Position numbers and translations under genes: made by a program. Shown one piece after another: positions 49,401 through 58,720 of a stretch of DNA of 64,000 bases. The number at the start of each line of letters is the position of its first letter. Within the stretch, counting starts at the first letter, position 1. Origin of the DNA: Plutella xylostella (taxonomy: Eukaryota > Arthropoda > Insecta > Lepidoptera > Plutellidae); NCBI RefSeq assembly GCF_932276165.1, contig NC_063986.1, forward strand, positions 9,250,501 through 9,314,500, given 5' to 3'. The notes beneath the pieces are model-generated. The model ran no database searches. It saw only the letters and a list, made by a program, of their open reading frames with translations, and was not told the origin of the DNA.

Positions 49401-52400
49401 TTTATTACCTTTGAGACTGTCATGGAGGATGTTCTAAGGTTAGCTTCCAATAGTAAAAAGGAAGTAATAGTGTGTGGTGACTTTAATGTTGACCTATTAG
49501 GTGACTCTCCTAATAGGTCGAAATTGTTGTTACTTTTTAAATCATTTAATCTTTTTAATGTTTTTCTGGAACCAACTAGAATTACACCCACGTCAGCCAC
49601 TTGTCTAGATAACATATTCTGTAACTGTGAGTTTAAAGACAGTAGTGTGATTAATTGCCTGAGGTCAGACCACAGTGGGCAGACCATTACCTTAGTAAAC
49701 ACTGACAAGTCAAATAAAACTAAGGTGAGATGCAGACCGATTACTACAAAGAAAATTGACAATTACTTGAAGAAACTAGACGAAAAACTTCCGAATGTTA
49801 AATTAGATTGCAATTCTAATGAGATGTATAGTAACTTGTTTAAGATAATAGCTGATGAGTTTGAGAGTAATTTTGAAACGAAGGAAGTTTTGATTGACAA
49901 TAAAATTAAATTTTGTGACTGGGCTACAGAGGGTATTCGCAAAAGCAGGGCGACATTATATGATCTGTATGAGATGAAAACATTCATACTCCGACCTGAC
50001 TTTCAATCTTATGTGAAGAAATATAGCAAGATGTATAAATGTGTCTGTCACTGTGCGAAGACAATTTTTATTAATAACAAGATTAAAGACTCTGCTAACA
50101 AATCTAAGGCCGTTTGGACTATTATTAATAACGAAACGGGGAAGAATCGAACACGCGAGAGAAATTTATCTTTGAAGGTAGGCAATGACATTATAACATC
50201 GAATGATGCGGTGGCGAGGGTCTTTGAAGAGTTTTTTACGAACATTCCTTTAGAGACTACGTGTAACCTAGATTCTTCGGCTGCAGCAGCTGAAACCCTG
50301 ACGAAGGAGAACGCACCTTCAACCGATAAGGAATTTAAATTCAGATATATTAATACATTAACTATTATAAAAACATTTAAGTCATTAAATATGAAGAAAA
50401 CTGAAGACTTGTGGGGAATGTCAGTTAAATTTGTTCTTTCTATTATTAATAAAATCGCCCCAATTTTGGCTAACATCTTTAATAAATGTATCGCTGAAGG
50501 TGTGTTCCCAGATCTTATGAAATTTAGTAAAATTATACCTCTGTTCAAAAGTGGGGATATGGAGGACCCTGCAAATTTCAGGCCTGTCTCGGTTCTTCCA
50601 GTTTTGAGTAAAATATTTGAGAGGGTCATACTCAGTCAGATGCTTTTGCATTTCAATGATGCTCGATTGTTTCATAGCCAGCAGTATGGTTTTACAAAAG
50701 GCAAATCAACAGCCGATGCCGGTACTGCGTTGATTAAGCACATATTTGACGCCTGGGAAGACCATCACGATGCTATTGGAGTCTTCTGTGATCTGTCGAA
50801 GGCGTTTGATTGTGTAGACCATCAGACTTTAATTTCGAAACTTAGATACTATGGAATAGGAGGAAAGGCTTTAGATTTGATATCTTCATATTTAGACAAG
50901 AGACAACAAAGGGTCGATATTAACAATACTAAATCACAGGGGGCTCATGTAAAAATAGGCGTCCCTCAAGGATCTATTCTAGGACCATTTTTATTCCTCA
51001 TTTATATTAATGACTTGCCTTTTATGGTTGAAAAATTGACTAATATAGTTTTATTTGCTGACGATACTTCTTTGCTTTTTAAAGTTAAAAGAAGAGAAAA
51101 TAATTTTAATGAAATTAATTCAATTCTATCTGACATACACGATTGGTTTACCGTTAATAATCTTCTATTGAATTCTAAGAAAACGAAATGTATTAAATTT
51201 ACACTGCCGAATGTTAGACAATGCGATACTAACATTATTCTAGATGGGAATAAATTGGACCTAGTTAATGATACTGTCTTTCTTGGGATGACTATAGATT
51301 CAAAGTTACAGTGGGGACCTCACATTGAAAAATTGTCTGGAAGGTTGAGCTCCGCAGCTTTTGCTGTACGGAAAATTAGACAGCTGACCGACGTTGAAAC
51401 CGCCAGATTAGTTTACTTTAGTTATTTCCACAGCTTATTATCGTATGGCATTTTGCTTTGGGGTAGAGCAGCTGATATTGAAACTATATTTGTATTACAG
51501 AAAAGAGCCATCCGCTCTATATACAAACTTGGTTCCAGGGATTCATTGAGAGAACTATTTAAAGAAATTAACATCCTTACAGTTCCATGTCAGTTCATTT
51601 TTTCCAATTTAATGTATGTACGAAAGAATATTTCAACTTTTGATACAATTGGCAGTAATCATGACATTAATACTAGGAACAAGCATAAGCTGGCTTTTCC
51701 AGCGATGCGTCTGGCGAAAGTTAATAAATCGTTTTTAGGGTACTGTATTAGATTTTATAATAAGCTTCCAGCAGAAGTTGCTCAAATGCCAGAGAATAAG
51801 TTTAAGTGTTACATTAAAGAGAAACTCAGTAAAAAAGCTTATTATAAAATTGATGATTACTTAGAGGACGTTAATGCATGGCTGTGATAAGTAGTTAGCT
51901 CTGCTCATATTATTATAATAATAATTATTAAGCTTATATGTATTGTATACCAACTAGTTTTAAGTCTTTTTTTGAAAAGATGGCTCAGGAGTTTCTTGCC
52001 TCCGTTCTTCTCCTTAGACAGAAAGAGCCCCCCCTTATCCGAACGGAGAGTAATTTGTAAAAATTTACGTTCATCAGAAAATTTTATATTTGTACGATGA
52101 ATAAAAAAAAATGAGTTTGAGTTTGAGTTTCAGTGTGGATAAAACAGATATGGTTTCCAAGAGAACTGTTGGAAACTTCAGTGGGAATGCTGAACGTGAC
52201 CTTAGTCTTGGACATATATTCTTCCTCAGGCCAATCCCCAGGAATGCTTCATGCAGTTCTGCGAGCATACACTGTACATCCGAGGCGTCTTCAGCCAGAA
52301 TAATGATGTCATCAGCAAACCAAAGGTGCAACAGTCTGGCATTTATGTTTACACCTCTCTGATCCCAGTTAGAGTCTACATTACATTCATTCATTCAGTT

Positions 52401-53211
52401 TAAGCGCGTGTTCCGACCAAAACTGTTACCTCGTGTACCTGATCCTCACGATACGGGTACGCCTAGTGTGAGGATCAAACTAATTGTCATCATTTGTACA
52501 AGAACGCACTTGACATAACAAAACTGTAATTGTATAACCACATATATAAGTATTTTGTTTGTGTACCGTACCTACTTACTTATTTTATTTCTAATTTTAT
52601 GTTCTGTTTTGTTGTTATGTTATGTTATATGAAATAAATAAATTTGAATTTGAATTTGACATGTTCCAGTACATTTGTGATGAGCTTGGGTGAGAGAGTG
52701 TCACCTTGGCGAACACCCCGTTTAATAATATAAACAGGGCGGGGTGGTAAGATTGGGCATAATGTCGGACCCACACAACTTTTATAATGTGCTATAATTT
52801 ATAGATTAGTTTATCACCTTGGCCTTCGTCATAGGCTAAAGATGTGAAGGTGGCTCCAGTCATGACCACGGCTAGCATGGTCGGGAGGAACTCGTAGCGA
52901 ATCTCTGATCCCAGCGCCACCACGTCCCCTCTCCTCACTCCCAACTTATGAAGGCCGTACGACAAATCCACCGCATACTGAGTGAATTCCTTGTACGTTA
53001 TACTTTTGTTTGTTTCCGAATTAACCTGTTTATAAAATGCTGTTAGTCTTCGTATGAAATAAAAAAAATGTATAATATTATATTATGTACTTACCAAAGA
53101 AATTTCATCGCTGTATTTACGAAGACAATCTAACATGTATTTTCCAAAATTACAATGAGCAGGAATCAATGTTTCGCGATCACTCTTTATATACAGTGGA
53201 TTATTCAACAT
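40478..53211 (-). CDS. Luciferase-like acyl-CoA synthetase C (9 exons, 552 aa; inverted paralogue of B)
   Basis: Exons in transcript order: 53211-53095, 53025-52818, 43283-42968, 42785-42626, 42389-42250, 41899-41770, 41658-41440, 41243-41073, 40675-40478. The total is 1,659 nt with intact phases and no internal stop. Lengths match gene B except exon 8 (3 nt shorter) and exon 9 (3 nt longer). Motifs: QYTSGTTGTSK, GYGMTEG, NTGDLGYYDDD, IVNRAKDSIVYDGYE, LPKNKRGKILRESL. As in B, the A4 position has Ser (WTSSYECF). Intron 2 runs 9.5 kb (52817-43284) and is filled with nested transposons, yet both flanking exons keep good splice sites. The exon 9 acceptor is AAG, where B has CAG. Coding integrity despite the huge intron suggests the gene is or was recently functional. 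Expression needs RNA evidence. Confidence 0.87.
40750..40900 (-). repeat. LINE/SINE 3' end with (TTATC)n tail, intron 8 of gene C
   Basis: On the minus strand the sequence runs through AATAAATAAACTTATCTTATC and ends in repeated TTATC units (plus strand GATAAGATAAGATAAG, 40753-40778). Short tandem 3' tails of this kind mark CR1/Jockey-type insertions. Its 5' boundary is not clear. Confidence 0.5.
42483..42562 (+). repeat. 5S-derived SINE 3' fragment in intron 4 of gene C
   Basis: GATGGACTAGGCCTAAAACC, then CTTCCTTCATTGGAAGGAGA and CCCGTGCCCCAGCA, match the SINE 3' half. The pseudogene D region has an empty version of this site: TACGGACGTAAT joins directly to ATTCAATAAAGTA near 33448-33470. 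The insertion therefore happened after the two copies separated. Confidence 0.7.
44236..45056 (+). pseudogene. LINE ORF1, N-terminal half (coiled coil), cut by hAT insertion
   Basis: From the first ATG (44236) the frame encodes a Leu/Glu/Lys-rich heptad region, roughly residues 1-125 (LEDLKASRDLSSQLMAERED, LEQQLAEAHAEIQQINEAH). A basic segment rich in KKYIKIKKYIRK and a second coiled coil (residues about 190-250) follow. Such coiled coils mediate ORF1p self-association in non-LTR elements; that role here is inference. The frame continues past 45056 to a stop at 45130, but that tail is transposon sequence. The host frame resumes at 47890, in the same phase. Confidence 0.75.
45049..45056 (+). 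repeat. 8-bp target-site duplication GCCACCAC (left)
   Basis: GCCACCAC precedes the element start CAGTGGCGG and recurs at 47890-47897 directly after its end CCGCCACTG. Confidence 0.85.
45057..47889 (+). mobile_element. hAT-like DNA transposon, 2,833 bp, inserted in LINE ORF1
   Basis: The left end CAGTGGCGGCTGGTGC and the reverse complement of the right end CAGTGGCGGCTGCACC share a 12-bp terminal inverted repeat. An exact 8-bp target duplication flanks it. Both features fit hAT. The interior has no intact ORF. It has a degraded Myb/SANT (zeste-type) segment near 46.4-46.7 kb, a GC-rich stretch at 45600-45800, and at 47300-47520 a CTTCTTCTTCTTCTATCGTG repeat of a kind common in Lepidoptera. 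It is therefore non-autonomous or a carrier of captured sequence. Confidence 0.82.
46403..46655 (+). pseudogene. Degraded Myb/SANT-like (zeste-type) DNA-binding domain
   Basis: The frame reads NFTCDERMLLCNLVDKYN, then LIIENKKTDG, a stop, TVAEKQKAWKMLSKE, further stops, and YKNLKTKTKKQHASEK. The order FT-E-LL-LV-KY--IIENKKTD--T--EK--AW matches the zeste-type Myb/SANT domain common in insect genomes. There are three in-frame stops (TAG, TAA, TGA). A GTAAGT at 46655 and a TGCAG at 46796-46800 look like a former intron. This explains part of the cargo of the hAT-like element. Confidence 0.6.
47890..48984 (+). pseudogene. LINE ORF1, C-terminal half: Thr/Pro minisatellite plus SGNH-like domain
   Basis: The frame joins in phase to the N-terminal half when the hAT element and one TSD are discounted (about 639 codons in all). 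About 47917-48230 encodes a Thr/Ser/Pro-rich tandem repeat, 81 nt (27 aa) per unit. A TYAQAASR linker follows, then a domain with VVYSDRLGKDFGHML and TILIMVGNSLG. These resemble blocks I and III of the SGNH-hydrolase (esterase) domain found in ORF1 of CR1/Jockey-type LINEs. The canonical GDS serine of block I is not evident, so it may lack esterase activity. The stop is TAG at 48982, directly preceded by a slippery heptamer. Confidence 0.7.
47917..48230 (+). repeat. 81-bp in-frame minisatellite in LINE ORF1
   Basis: CCTCGGAGGCCA recurs at 47924, 48005 and 48086 (period 81), followed by a partly decayed fourth stretch. It encodes a 27-residue unit ending in SGTTTILPRA. The period is a multiple of three, so copy number can change without breaking the frame. 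Confidence 0.85.
48975..49050 (+). promoter_or_regulatory. Candidate -1 programmed ribosomal frameshift signal (LINE ORF1/ORF2 junction)
   Basis: In the ORF1 frame the last codons are GAT TTA AAT TAG. T TTA AAT (48975-48981) is an X XXY YYZ slippery heptamer directly before the stop. Downstream, CGGGAGAGCA (48997-49006) can pair with TGCTCTCTCG (49041-49050): ten pairs, one of them G-U, with a 34-nt loop. The spacer is 15 nt, longer than the usual 5-9. The ORF2 frame is the -1 frame and is open from 48966, with no ATG before the endonuclease motifs. Confidence 0.55.
48981..51887 (+). CDS. LINE ORF2: apurinic endonuclease and reverse transcriptase
   Basis: This frame is open from 48966 to TAA/TGA at 51885-51887, about 970 codons. 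The N-terminal APE-type endonuclease shows TEHWL, YRPP, VICGDFNVD and LRSDHSGQ (catalytic Asp/Asn and SDH motifs). The RT domain shows PLFKSGD-EDPANFRPVSVLP, QYGFTKGKSTADA, FCDLSKAFDCVDH, GVPQGSILGPFLFLIYINDL and the catalytic LFADDTS. The thumb and a C-terminal region follow. There is no stop or frameshift inside, so the protein could be active. No ATG lies upstream of the endonuclease, and translation probably depends on a -1 frameshift from ORF1 or a non-AUG start. It nicks target DNA and reverse-transcribes the LINE RNA by target-primed reverse transcription. CR1/Jockey group by motif style; exact clade not determined. Confidence 0.88.
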   Translation, partial: LDFQTTGEHHSVDIKIDSVHCSLGSKLSKDKTFKNEFKLVHQNIQSISSKLLEIELFSEKFNIDCLCITEHWLDENKMMFQLKNYKLISCFNRNINEHGGSLIFLKENCKSLSVKHHIEISCAELNKYIIVCTYRPPTGDFITFETVMEDVLRLASNSKKEVIVCGDFNVDLLGDSPNRSKLLLLFKSFNLFNVFLEPTRITPTSATCLDNIFCNCEFKDSSVINCLRSDHSGQTITLVNTDKSNKTKVRCRPITTKKIDNYLKKLDEKLPNVKLDCNSNEMYSNLFKIIADEFESNFETKEVLIDNKIKFCDWATEGIRKSRATLYDLYEMKTFILRPDFQSYVKKYSKMYKCVCHCAKTIFINNKIKDSANKSKAVWTIINNETGKNRTRERNLSLKVGNDIITSNDAVARVFEEFFTNIPLETTCNLDSSAAAAETLTKENAPSTDKEFKFRYINTLTIIKTFKSLNMKKTEDLWGMSVKFVLSIINKIAPILANIFNKCIAEGVFPDLMKFSKIIPLFKSGDMEDPANFRPVSVLPVLSKIFERVILSQMLLHFNDARLFHSQQYGFTKGKSTADAGTALIKHIFDAWEDHHDAIGVFCDLSKAFDCVDHQTLISKLRYYGIGGKALDLISSYLDKRQQRVDINNTKSQGAHVKIGVPQGSILGPFLFLIYINDLPFMVEKLTNIVLFADDTSLLFKVKRRENNFNEINSILSDIHDWFTVNNLLLNSKKTKCIKFTLPNVRQCDTNIILDGNKLDLVNDTVFLGMTIDSKLQWGPHIEKLSGRLSSAAFAVRKIRQLTDVETARLVYFSYFHSLLSYGILLWGRAADIETIFVLQKRAIRSIYKLGSRDSLRELFKEINILTVPCQFIFSNLMYVRKNISTFDTIGSNHDINTRNKHKLAFPAMRLAKVNKSFLGYCIRFYNKLPAEVAQMPENKFKCYIKEKLSKKAYYKIDDYLEDVNAWL
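52134..52735 (-). pseudogene. RTE-type LINE reverse transcriptase fragment, split by another LINE end
   Basis: On the minus strand one part (about 52735-52662) encodes KRGVRQGDTLSPKLI-NVLEHV (RT domain 4-5 motif). The other (about 52394-52134) encodes NECNVDSNWDQRGVNIN, LLHLWFADDIIILAEDAS with the catalytic FADD, and LAELHEAFLGIGL. In intact RTE elements these are adjacent; here a LINE 3' end lies between them. Frameshifts follow the FADD segment. It is inactive. Confidence 0.75.
52395..52661 (+). mobile_element. 5'-truncated LINE 3' end with (TTTGAA)n tail, nested in the RTE fragment
   Basis: A non-coding 3' UTR ends in GAAATAAATAAATTTGAATTTGAATTTGA, a poly(A)-signal-like segment with a short tandem tail as used by Jockey/CR1-type elements. 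It separates two RT motifs of the RTE fragment that belong together, which supports insertion. The 5' boundary is placed by loss of RTE homology and is approximate. Confidence 0.6.
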
Positions 53212-55856
53212 CTTGTAGACAAATTGGACTAACTATACACTCGTATATCTGAAGTAAAAGCACAAACTGAAAAAAATCGTAAACCTGTAGTCTATTTATT
53301 TAAAATATTCAGTTAAATATTCTTTGTAATTATTAAACCACATAAACCAAACAATATTTAAATACTTACCTAGAATAATTATATGTTAATAGTTGATGAA
53401 AGCACTACGACGTACATAAATATCAGGGATCCATACGCAGCGCAGCACCAAATTAATAAACTACACAAAGCTATATTTTTGAAGATGGGTCTGATAATTT
53501 AAGTAACACGTTACGAAATTTGGAGTCGATCGGACATCATGAAGTTTATCAGGCCCCTCATCCACTAGAAAAGAACTGGTAATCCTCAAACAGAGCACTA
53601 TCGATCGGCGTGGCGATGGTCTTATTGTTAATAGTAGTCTCTTCCTGACCACCAAACTAGCAGTTGAGCTGTGGAAGATTACGGGCTGGTGATGTTGATC
53701 ATAAAAATAATTAAGAAAATTATGAGCCTAATATATTTTTTATAACTTTTCGAATTCGTTACATCAGCAGCTGTAAGTGAGCCAATGATTGACGATACGG
53801 AACCCTCTGTTTTCTAGACAAGATAAGTTAAGCATAAATAAATAACTTTTTATCATTTAATTCTATAGTAATAGAGTATTTCTTGTGGAAATGCTATTCA
53901 GTTTGACCTAGAATTTTACGGGAGATTGTCATTTACAATTTGTTTAAGAACTTAGGTCTCTTAATTTGCATACACTATGTAAGTTGTGTTATGAATAATC
54001 CACATCGTTAGAATTTTTTAAGACATCATAATGTCCATAAAGTATTTTCCAAATTACTTACTCAACTGTTTTAAATTGAATCGAATTTTCATACGTAGGT
54101 TAGTCGTATAAATAAATATAAATAATATTATCAATAAGCCACATAGGTATCGTTACAATTTGTTTAAACAGACTAAACAAAAAAAATACAAACTCCTGAA
54201 CAAAGAACATGTTTTCCTAACCCCGACAGTATTAAATTCTTATTGTTGGTAAGTACCTGTATCATTTGTAACAACTAAATTTAAACAAGAAGATTTCAAA
54301 AGTGAAATATTCAATTATTTTTAACACAGACTTGACCATTTGTATGTTTACAAACAAGATCTGTTTAAGAAGGGTTAAAGATTTATTGTGCGGTCAACGG
54401 TGGCGCCCCCTGCGCTCTTTGAACTGTACGATACGAAACTTTAGTGCTGCTTACCAGTCGATTATCGATGATAATACATCGACAGGTTGTTAATTAACTT
54501 CATTTCCTTTGTATCCTCACATAGGTTTTATCACTGGGTTTTATAATTTTATAATTACCATTATTGGTTGTTATAAAAACAATAGTTATTATTTGTTACA
54601 TAACACACGTACAGTTGTTCAGATACCACTTTTGCAGATGTGCTGTAGCACTAGGTTTACTTATTTATTTAAGTATTACGACTAGGTATCGATAGATATG
54701 ATTTGATTTCAGGGGTGTACGAAAATTTACTTCCCGAGTGACGTATAAACTGTACCTACGAATAGTATGGCTTGCTATGATTCTTCAAAGAAGATTACTA
54801 ATAATAGTTATTCTTAGAACTACTATCGATAGCAACACACAAAGAATACGCTACTGCACAGCACCCATTAATCTACTACTTGACTAAATAAATTCGCATC
54901 TGTCTCTCTTGGGGATTACAGAGATCTATTCTAATTAGAAAAGATCAAGTGTACGGTCGATACCTAACTTATTTAGGATTGATTACTAGGTGTTGCAGAC
55001 AACACAGGTACCTATTTGAGGATCAGAAGGGCTCCCAAACTCCCAAACCAGTGTGTCCTTTTCTTACCAGACATAAATCCATAGAAGGGTAGGTATGTAG
55101 GTTTGACTATAACAATATTTGGATTTACCAATTAATTCAATTCGGAAGGCTGCCCGTCGGACGGTCACTGACGGCCATAACTTCTAATTAAATTTTAGTT
55201 GCGGAATATTTCGCCCATCCCGGATCCCGGTTTACTTCAGCCGCTCAAAATAACATCAATTGAGATGATTGATTTGCGAACAACTTCGATATTTCGAAAT
55301 AGACGTTTAAATTCGATATTTTTGGTTGTGCTGTCTGCGACGCTTATATGTATAGTGGAGGGAATTGGATATGTTTTGATTTAATATTTCTTATCATTTG
55401 AAATTTAAAATGTTTAAAAAAGATTTTATTTTTATTTTGACAAAAAATACGTTATGGTGACCTATTTTGGCACGGAATTTATAAAATCTTTACTTTTGTG
55501 CCCTTATTCACATAAAGATAAAACATAATACGTATAATATTATATCATCTGCACTAATATGTTATGCTTTCGTGCAAATATGCAGTTTATTGTGACATTA
55601 AATTGATTCAACAGTCGTGTCAAATTAACCGTTTCGTACACATTCCTCTGGGTCACGTCGTCCGTTTATGTGAAATCGATCCGATTTATGAGACATCTAG
55701 TTTAATAGCTAAAGGACTAGCCGATAGCCATAAAGAGGGGTGAGTATTCTGACACATCGAACAGATAAAACATTATATCCGTTTTCTGCTCAATGAGTGA
55801 CTACTGCTATAAAGGCGATTCCGTAAAAATCATTTTTAGTTCATTAATGAATCTTC

Positions 55857-55915
55857 ATCACAACCCATCACGTCCCCACTGCTGGGGCACGGGTCTCCTT
55901 CCAATGAAGGAAGAA
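55857..55915 (-). repeat. 5S-derived SINE 3' fragment
   Basis: CACAACCCATCACGTCCCCA, CTGCTGGGGCACGG and TCTCCTTCCAATGAAGGAAG match the 3' block of the SINE at 57436-57807 in antisense. Confidence 0.65.
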
Positions 55916-57056
55916 ATTGATGAGATATAGGGATGTACCCACTATAAGTTTCTAACAGAATCACCTGGCAGAGCCATAATTATTACTAAGTAATTAACTA
56001 TATTACAGAGCCGGCATCTGTAATGTAATCGGCATCATCAACGTATCTCGCAGATGAAGGAAGTACCTAAAACACGATAATAATATCATCTTAAACATTG
56101 ATGCACCTACAGGCTCTTTTTTAGTATTGCGAGTTGCCAAACCCGACTGAACCCTCATAGTACCTACCTATCTGTATCCAATAAGCCAAACAGTCGTCTG
56201 GCTAAATAATTCAGTAAGCAGTAACAGGTAAGTGGCACTCGCACGGTTAGTACCCGGGGTGCAGGGAAGGCTGGGCGAAATCACGGCACTATTTTTATTG
56301 CGACTTATAAATTTCTAATTGCATAAGACACGTGATGTCGCTCCGTGCGATATTATTGACCCTCCCGTTTCGCATTCACATATTTATTTATTTTATTTTA
56401 GGAACCAACAGCATTGTACTTTGTTATGTAACATAACATATTACTTATGATAAGGCTAATTACAGTTTTCCCTGGAATACATTAACTTGTATAAACGTAA
56501 TATATTTATATCGAAATATGAGAAAACAATCTGGTTGCTTCACTATTAATTATCAAAACTTTTTATGGATTTATTATAAAAAATATTTTCGATATCTACC
56601 TGTATAAGATAGGTAGGTATACTTATAGGTAATAATTACTCTCATTTATTAAGTCTTCATGATTACATTTTTATAGGAATGTACCTACTGTCGTCCTACT
56701 TATGCTATGTTGATTGTGTGATTAGTTTTCATAGTTTTCTAGGTTATTTTATTTACATGACGCAGGGAACTTCTATTCTTATTTAAATATTTGTCCCTGA
56801 GTGATTATATGTATTGTGTATAAGTATTAAGCATATCAAATACATCATTGTTAGTTTAAAAAGTACGTACTTACTGCAATTATAGCACTTACTTATTCTT
56901 ACAAAGTTTTAAGTTAAGTGGAAAACAAGATAATAGTTTAGTTTGACGGTGATAAACACTGGGATTAGTTACCGGTTGTCCGTCGCTGACTGATTATGCT
57001 TAGCAGACCCTGACGTACTAGTTTACTATAGCGTACCGTATAATGTAACGGGCTTA

Positions 57057-57204
57057 GTGAAAATTTCTCCATAGTTGGTTATCTAACCGACAGAGATTGA
57101 TTTATAAATTAAACGTCATCTCCATATAAAATTCATTACAGATGTGTCAAAAGTCAACCACTACTCCCTGGTTATGCTCTAACCGACTATGGAGAAATTG
57201 GCAC
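57057..57204. mobile_element. MITE copy, 148 bp, TSD TTA
   Basis: The ends GTGAAAATTTCTCCATAGTT and, on the reverse strand, GTGCCAATTTCTCCATAGTC are inverted repeats. TTA lies directly outside both ends. The core is shared with 21734-21887 and 39839-39994. Confidence 0.75.
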
Positions 57205-57435
57205 TTAGTTTGAGTGTAGGTATTTGTGTAGGTGAGTCTAACGGACCAAACGGTTCACGAGAGAAGCCTTCCCGAGTGACGTATCGACTGTACCTTACGT
57301 GTATACAGTATATGGGTTCCCTTCCAGCCAGTAATGTATGTAAGCAAGGATATCTAATCAGTAATGATAATGACTATCAACACCGTAACAAACGCCTATA
57401 TAAATAATGTAAGTATGTACAAACTACAAACTCAG

Positions 57436-57807
57436 TGATCGTAACTGATCGCTGAGGTAAAACAACAACTGACATGGTCAGCCATTGGATGGGTGACCAA
57501 TTTCAAGTGGTGCTTTTTTCTGGACGCTTCCGTGCTTCGGACGGCACGTTCAGCCGTGGGTCCCGGTTGCTGCTTCGGCAGCAGTCGTAAAGCCTAGTCA
57601 GCAGAGGCCTTCGGGCGGCTTGAAAACATCTGACAGTCGGGTTGCCCACTTACCCGACAACTCTCTCAGCACAAGCTTGCTTGTGTTGGGGTCCACCAAC
57701 CCGCACTTGGCCAGCGTGGTGGACTAGGCCTAAACCCTTCCTTCATTGGAAGGAGACCCGTGCCCCAGCAGTGGGGACGTAATGGGTCGTGATGATGGTG
57801 ATGATGT
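57436..57807 (+). repeat. 5S rRNA-derived SINE (SINE3-like), long copy
   Basis: The head contains GGTCAGCCATTGGATGGGTGACC, the same arrangement as the internal promoter end of 5S rRNA (GGTCAGTACTTGGATGGGTGACC type). A body with TTCCGTGCTTCGGACGGCAC, GCTTGTGTTGGGGTCCACCA and CACGCTGGCC-like segments follows. The 3' block GGAGACCCGTGCCCCAGCAG ends in a GTGATGATGGTGATGATG tail. It is the most complete of seven copies in the window. It lacks the 5' part of 5S rRNA and so is not a 5S gene. Confidence 0.7.
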
Positions 57808-58099
57808 ACAAACTATTAAATAGGGGTTACCTCTAATTTAGGAGCAGTGGTATATAAGTCAGGTAAGCGGTAAGCGGTTCACAGCGGTTCACAATTAGCA
57901 CATCTTTAGATATGTGAGCCCACCAACCCACTGTGGAACAGCGTGGTGGCACATGGTTCAAGCTTAGGAAAGCAGTTTAGTCCTTGCACATGCACAAACT
58001 CCATTCGAGAGAGCCAGGTGCAGGTACTTACTTACACCCCCACAGATAATAGAATTAAGGGGTCACCTCAAGCATACCTATTTCTTCATGTCATTGCTC

Positions 58100-58720
58100 G
58101 TCCGGGATTAGCGGGAAGGTCCGGGCCGGCACTTCGCATCTCCCGGACAGTAATATAGCGTATTAGCCCCCCTCTTACCTCGCGCGTAAACAACATTCTC
58201 TACGTCGCCCTCGCAAGGGTTAATAATGTACGGGACGCAGAGAGCAGCTCTATTTTCCACTTACACTAAAATTGTTTTGTCTCCATCGACATTGTCACTG
58301 TGTTGAATAATTCAGCAGCTGTAACATACGAGTTGAAGCAATTTGTTGAGATTTAATACGTAACTTGAACCTCACACGTATCTTTTGAGTTGGAAATCTC
58401 TTATTTTGCGTTTGGCACTGTGCTTAATCAGTCTTGCGTAAGTTCTTAGCAAAAACAATGATCTTTACTTTACCTATACCAATAGTGCTAATAATATATT
58501 GTACCTATATCTGTGTGTAACTATTATAAGTTATTAAGCTTGCTGTAATGCACTTTGCTAATTTACTAAGTGATGTGGTTGTGAAGCGTGGACAGTGGAC
58601 ATTCCACTGGCTGGCCAAGGGTTTGATCCGATTATCATTCAGCTAACGGCCTGCCATTTTGTCAGGACTCCAGGTCGAATCCTAGATAAGAGGATTTAAC
58701 CCATTTACTTTGTAAAGCAG
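58100..58720 (-). repeat. Unclassified repeat, copy 2 (inverted relative to 25600-26350)
   Basis: Reverse complement segments match copy 1 in order: the CGGACAGTAATATAGCGTAT region, then GGGTTAATAATGTACGGGAC, then AAGGGTTTGATCCGATTATC. The copies diverge in the middle. The pair lies 32 kb apart on either side of the synthetase cluster. Confidence 0.55.

Larger units (their letters stand above)
44235..52132 (+). mobile_element. CR1/Jockey-group non-LTR retrotransposon (LINE), interrupted by a hAT-like element
   Basis: In order: ORF1 N-terminal coiled coil (44236-45056), hAT-like insertion (45057-47889), ORF1 minisatellite and SGNH-like part (47890-48984), ORF2 APE-RT (to 51887), and a 245-nt 3' UTR. 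It ends in AATAAAAAAAA followed by repeated GAGTTT units (52102-52132), the kind of short tandem 3' tail seen in this LINE group. It lies in intron 2 of gene C, antisense to it. The 5' boundary is unresolved: an in-frame TAA at 44215 precedes the first ATG. ORF1 of relatives often has an upstream PHD finger, which I do not see, so 5' truncation is likely. Confidence 0.8.

Noticed and set aside
54302..54493. 63-codon ORF upstream of gene C
   Set aside because: It has no recognisable domain, no splice context and no homology to the synthetase genes. Its length is expected by chance.
57440..57560. Possible 5S rRNA gene
   Set aside because: Only the 3' promoter-like half resembles 5S. The 5' half is absent and the sequence runs into a repeat body found in other copies.
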